In this document: positions 7,076-13,302 of the stretch, in pieces
Position numbering within the stretch: the stretch's first letter is position 1
Layout: each line of letters opens with the position of its first letter
NCBI GenBank assembly: GCA_008501785.1
Contig: QQUD01000604.1
Coordinates: forward strand, 1-15,223
DNA from: Chloroflexota bacterium
GTDB taxonomy: Bacteria; Chloroflexota; Anaerolineae; Promineifilales; Promineifilaceae
Direction: 5' to 3'
Length of the DNA stretch: 15,223 nt
The notes under the pieces: model-generated
The model's database searches: none
What the model saw: the letters and a program-made list of their open reading frames with translations, nothing else
Told to the model about the DNA's origin: nothing
Made by a program: the position numbers and the translations under genes

Positions 7076-7702
7076 ATGAGAAAATGGGTATGGGACGGAA
7101 AGCCGTGGATGGCATTTAAAACCTTCGCCATCATTTTTTCTTTTATTACGAATATTGTGCTGATATTAGTATTGCTGATTGCCGCTCCGTTAATTCTGCC
7201 AATTGTCAATGACATCGTTAATCCAATTGTGGGTGGACTGAACAATAGTTTTGTTGATATGGGTGACGCCAACATTTCACGCACGATTGAAGTGAATGAT
7301 ACGATACCAATCAACTTTACCTTGCCCTTAGAAACCGAAACCGCTGTTGTCTTGGTTGACAATGTGTCTTTGGCTGGCGTGCCGACTACGTTCAATTTGC
7401 CCGGTGGTGGCGGCACTATCAATGGCGCGGTAAATTTGGTACTGCCCAAAGGATTAGTGTTGCCTGTTGAACTGAGTTTGGATGTGCCGGTTGATCAACA
7501 GATTGATATAGCGTTGAATGTCGATGTTGATATTCCCTTAGATGAAACAGAATTAGGGTCTCCCTTTAATCAATTACAATCCTTGTTTGGACCCCTTGAT
7601 CAACTGATCAAGGACTTGCCAGATACAAATGAAGAACTCTTCCAACGGGTTAATCCTAGCGTTCAATCAGGTGATTCTGTAGAAGCTATCACACCCCAAT
7701 AA
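7076..7702 (+). CDS. Uncharacterised membrane-anchored exported protein
   Basis: 208 aa. GGAGGTGA at 7065-7072 gives a strong ribosome binding site 6 nt from the ATG. After a short basic start there is one long hydrophobic segment (about 15-45, AIIFSFITNIVLILVLLIAAP) that reads as a signal anchor. The rest is predicted to be outside the cell: a run of alternating hydrophobic/polar strands (TIPINFTLP, AVVLVDNV, VNLVLPKGLVLPVELSL, then DIALNVDVDIPLDETELG) and a helical tail with PFNQLQSLFGPLDQLIKDLP. There are no cysteines and no catalytic motif that I recognise. I have the impression that similar proteins occur in Chloroflexota, usually with the DIPL-TELG-PF pattern, but no function is known to me. 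It is followed by a terminator and so is probably transcribed alone. None of the ACGGCCGT sites falls in it. Confidence 0.75.
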   Translation: MRKWVWDGKPWMAFKTFAIIFSFITNIVLILVLLIAAPLILPIVNDIVNPIVGGLNNSFVDMGDANISRTIEVNDTIPINFTLPLETETAVVLVDNVSLAGVPTTFNLPGGGGTINGAVNLVLPKGLVLPVELSLDVPVDQQIDIALNVDVDIPLDETELGSPFNQLQSLFGPLDQLIKDLPDTNEELFQRVNPSVQSGDSVEAITPQ

Positions 7703-7713
7703 GAAAGAAGGTG

Positions 7714-7747
7714 AGAGACAGAGGTTGATTGATTTTCCTCTGTCTCT
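7714..7747 (+). terminator. Hairpin terminator after the exported-protein gene
   Basis: Perfect 11-bp stem AGAGACAGAGG (7714-7724) with CCTCTGTCTCT (7737-7747) and a 12-nt loop, starting 12 nt after the stop codon. The tail ATTTCTC is only moderately T-rich. Confidence 0.6.
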
Positions 7748-7791
7748 ATTTCTCAACTCTCCAACATTCGCCCCCACAACCCTATGCGCCG

Positions 7792-7797
7792 TATAAT
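7792..7797 (+). promoter_or_regulatory. -10 box TATAAT of the methyltransferase gene (leaderless)
   Basis: A perfect TATAAT followed by 6 nt and ATG 7804. Transcription would start at the ATG. No convincing -35 is seen and there is no Shine-Dalgarno. The box rules out the longer reading frame from TTG 7729, which runs through the preceding terminator. Confidence 0.5.
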
Positions 7798-7803
7798 AGC
7801 GGC

Positions 7804-8697
7804 ATGATGACAACACCACCTGTATGTGATTATGAAGGGTCCGATTATCGGACGCGTTTCTGGGAAGGCCAGGGGCGCACTTATGAAGATCAGGCAGAGC
7901 GAATTGCGCTGCGTCGTTTGCTGCCTGCGACTGGTTCGACACTGATTGAGATTGGGGCGGGTTTCGGCCGTTTGGCTGACGAATATCGCGGTTATGAAAA
8001 AGTTGTGCTTTTTGATTACTCACGTTCACTGCTGCGTGAAGCTCAGGCACACTTAGGTGATGATCCTAAATTTATCTACGTGGCAGGCAATTGGTACAAC
8101 ATGCCATTTGTGGATGGTTTGTTTGAAGCAATGGTGCAAATTCGCACATTGCACCATGCCGCAGATGCTCCAGCGTTGTTTACGCAGCTGGCCCGCATTG
8201 CCAAACCGGGCGGCACCTATGTGCTGGAATTTGCGAACAAGCAAAACTTGAAAGCCATTTTACGCTACGCATTGCGCCGTCAAAACTGGTCACCATTTGA
8301 CCAAGAGCCTGTCGAATTTGTGGAACTCAATTTTGACTTTCACCCACGCTGGATTCAAACACAACTGCAATTGGCTGGATTCGAGTCGGGGCAAAAATTA
8401 ACGGTCTCACATTTTCGGATTCCATTGATTAAACAAGTTTTGCCAACAGGCTTGCTTGTTTCGTTAGATTCAATGGCACAGCGGACTGGTAATTGGTGGC
8501 AGCTATCGCCCAGCGTGTTTGTGCATAATCAACATCCGACAAGTGGTGAAACTGCGCCAGCCGATGCGTTTTTTGCATGCCCAGAATGTGGCTCGCCGCT
8601 TGTAGATGTTAAAAAGGAACTGCTTGTTTGTGCTGGCTGTGGTTTGCAGTGGCAAGTTAAAGATGGCTTATACGATTTCAAAGCGCCAGTAAACTAG
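7804..8697 (+). CDS. SAM-dependent methyltransferase with C-terminal zinc ribbon
   Basis: 297 aa from ATG 7804 (a second ATG follows at once at 7807). The class I methyltransferase fold is clear: motif I LIEIGAGFGRLA (47-58), the acidic end of strand 2 in VVLFDYSR, then the motif IV region AMVQIRTLHHAADA and ARIAKPGGTYVLEF, as in Methyltransf_11 proteins. Residues 256-292 form a Trm112-like zinc ribbon with C259-PE-C262 and C276-AG-C279. The substrate is unknown; the ribbon may bind the target or a partner, as in bacterial proteins with a fused Trm112-like domain. A -10 box 6 nt before the ATG implies a leaderless mRNA. A strong terminator follows, so it is a single-gene unit. It carries a TCGGCCGT variant of the iterated palindrome at 7964, but no exact copy. 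Confidence 0.85.
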   Translation: MMTTPPVCDYEGSDYRTRFWEGQGRTYEDQAERIALRRLLPATGSTLIEIGAGFGRLADEYRGYEKVVLFDYSRSLLREAQAHLGDDPKFIYVAGNWYNMPFVDGLFEAMVQIRTLHHAADAPALFTQLARIAKPGGTYVLEFANKQNLKAILRYALRRQNWSPFDQEPVEFVELNFDFHPRWIQTQLQLAGFESGQKLTVSHFRIPLIKQVLPTGLLVSLDSMAQRTGNWWQLSPSVFVHNQHPTSGETAPADAFFACPECGSPLVDVKKELLVCAGCGLQWQVKDGLYDFKAPVN

Positions 8698-8719
8698 GCC
8701 TAAAGAACGTTCATTTGTA

Positions 8720-8778
8720 AAAAGGAGTCGAGACTTTAGCCGGGAAAAATCGAACCGGCTAAAGTCTCGACTCCTTTT
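8720..8778. terminator. Perfect 24-bp inverted repeat terminator
   Basis: Arms 8720-8743 and 8755-8778 are fully complementary, with an 11-nt loop (GAAAAATCGAA). The arms begin with AAAA and end with TTTT, so the hairpin reads as an intrinsic terminator on either strand. It sits 22 nt after the methyltransferase stop. The arm length and exact symmetry are more than a terminator needs and suggest a dispersed repeat element. Confidence 0.75.
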
Positions 8779-8825
8779 GGCTTTGTAGTTGTCAAGGCAA
8801 AATTATCCCTCACAAAAATATTATG

Positions 8826-8831
8826 TATAAT
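8826..8831 (+). promoter_or_regulatory. -10 box TATAAT of the dam-like gene (leaderless)
   Basis: TATAAT then 6 nt then ATG 8838, the same geometry as upstream of 7804. A poor -35 (TTATCC at 8803-8808) lies 17 nt upstream. The box overlaps the alternative ATG at 8823, so 8838 is the likely start. Confidence 0.5.
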
Positions 8832-8837
8832 TGCGTC

Positions 8838-9668
8838 ATGACTTTACAAAAAACGGCCTCCGCTGCGCCTATCTTGAAATGGGCAGGTGGTAAACGACGA
8901 CTCCTAAAACAGTACGCCCTTCATTTTCCCCCAGTCGAACAAATCAATCATTACTACGAACCGTTTATTGGCAGTGCCGCCGTTTTTTTGCATTTGCAAC
9001 CAGAACATGCGACGCTCTCTGATCGGAATGCGCGGCTGATTGAGGTGTATCAAACGATTCAGCAGGATGTGGAAGGGGTGATTGATGCCTTGCAGCCACA
9101 CAAAAATGAGTCAGATTATTATTATCAAATTCGGGCGCAGGTGCCGGAGACGCTAACGGCCGTTCAGCGCACCGCCCGTCTCATCTTCCTCAACAAAACT
9201 TGTTACAACGGTTTGTATCGTGAAAACCGACGTGGCCAATTTAATGTGCCATTTGGCCGCTACAATAACCCAACCATTTGTGACAAAAAAAGATTACGCA
9301 ATGTTTCTTGTTTGCTGCAGAGCGTTGAGTTATTGGCGGTCGATTTTGATGTTGCAGTAGCTGATGCCCAACCAGGCGACTTTGTCTACTTTGATCCGCC
9401 CTATGTGCCGCTCAACAAAACGAGCAACTTTACTGAATATGACCAACATGGCTTTGACGAATCTGCTCACCGCCGTTTAGCGAGTACGGTTGAACGGCTA
9501 ACAGATAATGGCGTGAATGTTATGTTAAGTAACTCGAGTGCCGATTTGGTGTATGCGTTGTACGATAACGGCCGTTACACCCTCCACGAAATCTCCGCCC
9601 GCCGCAACATCAACAGCAAAGCCAACCTGCGCGGCCCTGTCAAAGAACTGCTCATCCTCAACTACTAA
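8838..9668 (+). CDS. dam: Dam-type (D12 class) DNA adenine-N6 methyltransferase
   Basis: 276 aa, the usual length for Dam/DpnM enzymes. Motif X is PILKWAGGKRRLL (11-23), motif I is YYEPFIGSAAVF (39-50) and the catalytic motif IV is DPPY (186-189). The block CYNGLYRENRRGQFNVPFGRY (122-142) is characteristic of the GATC-recognising branch of D12 methylases, so the substrate is probably adenine in GATC, using S-adenosylmethionine. No cognate endonuclease gene adjoins it: upstream is a terminator and downstream an unrelated secreted hydrolase. It therefore looks like an orphan methylase, which could serve repair, replication timing or gene regulation; that role is inference. Two ACGGCCGT sites lie within, suggesting long residence in this genome. 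The ACGGCCGT palindrome contains no GATC, so this enzyme does not explain it. Confidence 0.92.
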   Translation: MTLQKTASAAPILKWAGGKRRLLKQYALHFPPVEQINHYYEPFIGSAAVFLHLQPEHATLSDRNARLIEVYQTIQQDVEGVIDALQPHKNESDYYYQIRAQVPETLTAVQRTARLIFLNKTCYNGLYRENRRGQFNVPFGRYNNPTICDKKRLRNVSCLLQSVELLAVDFDVAVADAQPGDFVYFDPPYVPLNKTSNFTEYDQHGFDESAHRRLASTVERLTDNGVNVMLSNSSADLVYALYDNGRYTLHEISARRNINSKANLRGPVKELLILNY

Positions 9669-9755
9669 ATTACTAACGGACAGGAACGAATACAAATAAA
9701 AAATAAATTTATGTACCCGCTTTCTTCGTAATCTGTTGTTTACTAAAACCTGTTG

Positions 9756-9785
9756 TTGTCACTTTTCCCCTAATCGATTTAAACT
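9756..9785 (+). promoter_or_regulatory. Candidate leaderless promoter of the glycoside hydrolase gene
   Basis: TTGTCA (9756-9761), 18 nt, TAAACT (9780-9785), then 7 nt to ATG 9793. No Shine-Dalgarno is seen. The 124-bp gap after the dam-like gene shows nothing else. Confidence 0.4.
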
Positions 9786-9792
9786 TACGCGC

Positions 9793-11586
9793 ATGAAGTG
9801 GATGAAATTATTTTTATTATGTGTACTTTTGTTGTTAACGGCCGTTATCCAAACCCACGCCGCCCCCGCAGAACGGCCGTCACAAGCCGCCGTCGATTGG
9901 CGCTTTGGGGTGGTCGAGAGCTACGAGAATCCTGGTCAAGCATCAAGTCTGGGCGTGTCGTGGACGCGCGTGAAATTCCATTGGGCGGCTGTGCAGGCTG
10001 GCGGGCCTGGAACATGGACACCTAATGTCAGCGAGGCGCAAATCAGCAATGAAATCGCCTCGGGGCGGATGGTGGTGGGACTGTTGATTGGTGTGCCGGA
10101 TTGGGCGTGGAATAATGGCCTACCTGCCGGACTGGAGTTGCCACACGATGATCCCAACAATACCTGGGGTAATTATGTGCGGGAGGCGGTTTCGCGGTAT
10201 AACGGCCGTATCAACCACTGGATCATCTGGAACGAACCCGATGTGAACGATCCCAATGCTCCCGGCTACACCTGGCCTGGGTCAGTTGACCAGTTTTTCC
10301 AATTGCAACGCACAGCCTATCTGGTTGCGAAAGAGACCAATCCTAATGCCGTCATTCATTTGCCAGCCTTTACGCACTTTTGGGATCCAAACTACATTTA
10401 CAACTTTCTAGATAAGATTGTGGCCGACCCAGCAGCGGATGGCAACAACTACTATTTTGATGTAGTTACGGCGCATCTCTACTTTCAACCCGACAGCATT
10501 TTTAACATCATTCAATCGTTTTATGGTGCGGTGGGCAGTCGCGGCATTCCCTGGAAGCCGGTTTGGTTGGTGGAGACAAACGCGCCGCCGATGGATGACC
10601 CATCGTGGCCGGTGCCAAACTGGACGCTGAAGGTGACGCAGCAGGAACAGGCCGCATTTATACCACAGGCATTGGCGGTGTCGTTGGCCGCCGGGGCGCA
10701 GCGGATCGCGATTTACAAGATGATGGACACGCCGGGAGATGTGGCGGCCAATCCTGAGCCGTTTGGCCTGATTCGTATGGATGGCTCACGCCGGCCCGCG
10801 TTTACGACGTATCAAGTGGCGATTCAATATTTGGCAGGCATGCAGGGTGTTTCGCGTGAACGATGGGATACAGTCGGGCAGGTGCGCTTGGATCAAGGAT
10901 CGCATTCAACAACAGTTCTGTTCTCACGCTTACCGGCTCCCCAACAGGCACAGGTTGCCGCGACGGCGAATACGGCCGTTTTGGTTGACATGTGGGGCAG
11001 TCGCTCCAGCATCGCGGCACAGGACGGCATTTTCACGGTAGACTTGCCCGGTGCGCCCTGTACACAAACGGCGGGGGATTATTGCATGATTGGTGGTACG
11101 ACTTATTATTTGGTACAAGCTGTTGAGGGTGGTTCGTCTCCTGGTGCGCCCTCGGCACCATCACCATCCCAACCCAATCCACCAGCCGCCACAGCCACCA
11201 CAGACCCGAACCAACCCACCACTGAGCCAACTGAAGCACCCCCTCAGGTGACAAACACGCCCACAGACGAACCAACGCCTGAACCGACGGCAACGGAAAC
11301 GGCCGTTCCCACTCACACCCCAACCCCAACAAAATCACCAACATCCACCCCCACACCGGAACCAACCGCTACGCCAACCAGCGAACCAACCAATACACCG
11401 ACAAACGAGCCAACCGAAACGGCCGTTCCTGCAACTGAAGTGGCACAGGTGGGGGTAACGGCCGTTACCCCTGTCACTGTCCTGCCTGAACCAGAACCAT
11501 CAAGCTCATTATCTTACTGGTTTATTAGTGCGGGTATGTTGTTGCTTGCTGGTCTTGCTGGATGGGTGGTAAAAAGAAAAGGTTGA
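9793..11586 (+). CDS. Secreted, membrane-anchored glycoside hydrolase (TIM barrel, clan GH-A-like)
   Basis: 597 aa from ATG 9793; upstream in-frame codons would put a Cys-rich stretch before the signal peptide. Residues 1-23 (MKWMKLFLLCVLLLLTAVIQ onward) are a signal peptide, probably cut near THA-APA. The catalytic barrel (about 35-380) has HWIIWNEPD with E148 as acid/base and WKPVWLVETNAPP with E261 as nucleophile, the pattern of clan GH-A families such as GH5 or GH39. A small beta domain follows to about 445. Residues 446-569 are a Pro/Thr/Ser/Glu-rich linker with repeated EPT and TPTP units. Residues 570-597 are a membrane segment ending KRKG, which would tether the enzyme outside the cell. 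The exact family and sugar target cannot be assigned. Seven ACGGCCGT sites occur here, the most of any gene in the window. Confidence 0.85.
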   Translation: MKWMKLFLLCVLLLLTAVIQTHAAPAERPSQAAVDWRFGVVESYENPGQASSLGVSWTRVKFHWAAVQAGGPGTWTPNVSEAQISNEIASGRMVVGLLIGVPDWAWNNGLPAGLELPHDDPNNTWGNYVREAVSRYNGRINHWIIWNEPDVNDPNAPGYTWPGSVDQFFQLQRTAYLVAKETNPNAVIHLPAFTHFWDPNYIYNFLDKIVADPAADGNNYYFDVVTAHLYFQPDSIFNIIQSFYGAVGSRGIPWKPVWLVETNAPPMDDPSWPVPNWTLKVTQQEQAAFIPQALAVSLAAGAQRIAIYKMMDTPGDVAANPEPFGLIRMDGSRRPAFTTYQVAIQYLAGMQGVSRERWDTVGQVRLDQGSHSTTVLFSRLPAPQQAQVAATANTAVLVDMWGSRSSIAAQDGIFTVDLPGAPCTQTAGDYCMIGGTTYYLVQAVEGGSSPGAPSAPSPSQPNPPAATATTDPNQPTTEPTEAPPQVTNTPTDEPTPEPTATETAVPTHTPTPTKSPTSTPTPEPTATPTSEPTNTPTNEPTETAVPATEVAQVGVTAVTPVTVLPEPEPSSSLSYWFISAGMLLLAGLAGWVVKRKG

Positions 11587-11663
11587 TAGCTTTTCAACAA
11601 AAAACAAGGTAGAGGGCAATCTATTTTGTGCCGTTCATTTGTCTTCTAAAATAATTCCGCTAA

Positions 11664-11684
11664 GATAATGAGGGTTATGATAAT
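11664..11684 (+). promoter_or_regulatory. Possible -10 boxes before the ATPase gene
   Basis: GATAAT occurs twice (11664-11669 and 11679-11684), each followed by G, in a 124-bp gap. TTGTCT at 11639-11644 may be a -35 for the first (19-nt spacing). Weak, but nothing else in the gap stands out. Confidence 0.25.
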
Positions 11685-11710
11685 GGCCATTGTCTTAGAG
11701 GAAGCATGCA

Positions 11711-13135
11711 ATGTTATTTGATCGAGAAGCAGAGATAGATGAATTAAACTTTGTTCTAAACGAACCTGGAAGTCAATTTCTGATTGTGTCAGGGCGTCGT
11801 CGATTGGGAAAAACGACTTTGCTTGTAGAATGGGCTAAAGTCAGCCAAAAGCCGTCACTTTATTGGGTTGCCAGTCGCATATCAGCAGCCCAATTATTGA
11901 AATCCTTTTCTCAGGCTGTTTATGCCCACCTTCACCCAGATGCAGTGGTTGATTCAAGCTTTAGCTATCCTACTTGGGAAATGGCATTGCAGCAATTAGC
12001 TGAGGCGGCAGTAAAAGATCGTTTCGTTGTTATTTTAGATGAGTTTGCCTATGCAGCAGAAGTCGAACCTGGATTGCCATCAATCTTACAGAATGTTTGG
12101 GATCATACTCTGAAGCAAACGCAGATATTTTTGGTTTTATGTGGTAGCCATATTGGCATGATGAAGAAATTGCAAGCATATCAAGCCCCTTTATTTGGAA
12201 GGATTACCGGGCAACTAGAATTAAAGCCGCTTCCTTTTTCAGCCACAGAAGCATTCTTACCAGCTTATTCATTGGAACGACGACTCGCCGTGTATGCAAT
12301 TTTGGGGGGTGTGCCTGGTTATCTAGAATGTTTTAATGATCAGCTTTCATTGGCCGATAATGTACGACGACATTTACTGCGCCCTACCGGCATGTTTCGT
12401 ATCGAACCTCAATTTTTGCTTCAAGATGAGGTACAACAACCACATAATTATTTAGCAATTCTATTGGCTATTTCTTCTGGACACCATACACAAAGTGATA
12501 TTCGTCGCACAACTGGCATTGAGCATGTGACATCGTATCTAAATCGACTGCAGGAGTTACACTTTGTTCGTCGAGATATTCCTGCTACTGTACCATCCGC
12601 CAAAAGAGCCGCATCACGAAAGGGACGATATGATTTATCTGATCCCTATATGCGCTTTTATTACCGGTTTATTCATCCTCATCAGCACCTACTGGCACAA
12701 GGTTTGCACGATTGGCTGTGGCAGCTAATCAGCGAACAATTGCGTGCCTTTATTGGCACCTATGCATTTGAGGAATTATGCCGTGAGTGGGTTCTCACAA
12801 AAGCAAGGATGAATGAACTGTGCTTCATGCCAGAATATGTGGGAAGCCATTGGAGCCGTGAGGCACAAATAGATGTCGTCGCAATTAATTGGCGATTAAA
12901 AGAGATTTTACTAGGTGGGGCTAAGTGGACAGGTGATCCTATCAGGCGCAATATTGTGCGTGGTTTGGTGGAAAAAACAGGATTGATTGTACCCGATGAT
13001 GGTAATGGTTGGAAGGTACACTATGTATTTTTCAGTCGTTCTGGATTTACCGAAGCGGCCGTTTCTGAATCAAAAAAATATCAGGCCATGCTGGTTAATT
13101 TAGAATCGCTCGGACATACATTGGGGGCTGGTTGA
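11711..13135 (+). CDS. Archaeal-type AAA ATPase with C-terminal DUF234 nuclease-like domain
   Basis: 474 aa; AGAGGA at 11697-11702, 8 nt upstream, supports the ATG. The protein opens LFDREAEIDEL, the usual start of the ATPase_2 (PF01637) family. Walker A is SGRRRLGKTTL (27-37) and Walker B is FVVILDEFAY (105-114). A winged helix follows (about 255-295, HTQSDIRRTTGIEHVTSYLN). The C-terminal DUF234 part has the conserved LSDPYMRFYYRFI and FEELCREWV, then a PD-(D/E)xK-like core. In that core D388 (AQIDVV) is kept, but the usual acidic residue of the GExKW motif is glycine (G403 in LLGGAKW). The family is widespread in archaea and mobile regions of bacteria; its role is unsettled. The gene looks more AT-rich than its neighbours and carries no exact ACGGCCGT, only one GCGGCCGT near its end, consistent with later acquisition. 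ATP binding is confident; nuclease activity is doubtful. Confidence 0.88.
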   Translation: MLFDREAEIDELNFVLNEPGSQFLIVSGRRRLGKTTLLVEWAKVSQKPSLYWVASRISAAQLLKSFSQAVYAHLHPDAVVDSSFSYPTWEMALQQLAEAAVKDRFVVILDEFAYAAEVEPGLPSILQNVWDHTLKQTQIFLVLCGSHIGMMKKLQAYQAPLFGRITGQLELKPLPFSATEAFLPAYSLERRLAVYAILGGVPGYLECFNDQLSLADNVRRHLLRPTGMFRIEPQFLLQDEVQQPHNYLAILLAISSGHHTQSDIRRTTGIEHVTSYLNRLQELHFVRRDIPATVPSAKRAASRKGRYDLSDPYMRFYYRFIHPHQHLLAQGLHDWLWQLISEQLRAFIGTYAFEELCREWVLTKARMNELCFMPEYVGSHWSREAQIDVVAINWRLKEILLGGAKWTGDPIRRNIVRGLVEKTGLIVPDDGNGWKVHYVFFSRSGFTEAAVSESKKYQAMLVNLESLGHTLGAG

Positions 13136-13235
13136 TGTTTTGCTCTGTGCAATTTTTACAATTGTGGGACAGGTGTCTTGCTTTTATTGGGTCATGTATC
13201 GTGGCGTTTTAGAATATCAAAAGGCTATTAAAAAG

Positions 13236-13285
13236 CGGATGGGGGGAATACGGATAAAAAATAATATCCGTATTCCTCCCATCCG
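13236..13285. terminator. 21-bp inverted repeat after the ATPase gene
   Basis: Arms 13236-13256 and 13265-13285 pair with one G-T wobble and an 8-nt A-rich loop. It lies 100 bp after the ATPase stop and ends only 17 nt before the ATG at 13303, so transcription of the next gene must start at the hairpin's edge or read through it. No strong T-run follows, so termination efficiency is uncertain. Confidence 0.6.
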
Positions 13286-13302
13286 TATCTAATCAAAAAA
13301 AT

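Noticed and set aside
7729..7803. Upstream extension of the zinc-ribbon methyltransferase from a TTG.
   Set aside because: It runs through the terminator hairpin and the TATAAT box, and the encoded residues do not fit the family.
8720..8778. The 24-bp inverted repeat as the terminal repeat of an insertion sequence.
   Set aside because: No transposase gene and no target-site duplication; the two arms are only 11 nt apart, so it is a hairpin, not element ends.
11131..11500. Repetitive Pro/Thr region as a CRISPR or tandem repeat array.
   Set aside because: It is the in-frame linker of the glycoside hydrolase with irregular units, not spaced identical repeats.
13135..13212. 25-codon hydrophobic ORF whose ATG overlaps the ATPase stop (TGATG).
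   Set aside because: Could be a coupled small membrane peptide, but there is no ribosome binding site of its own and no other support.
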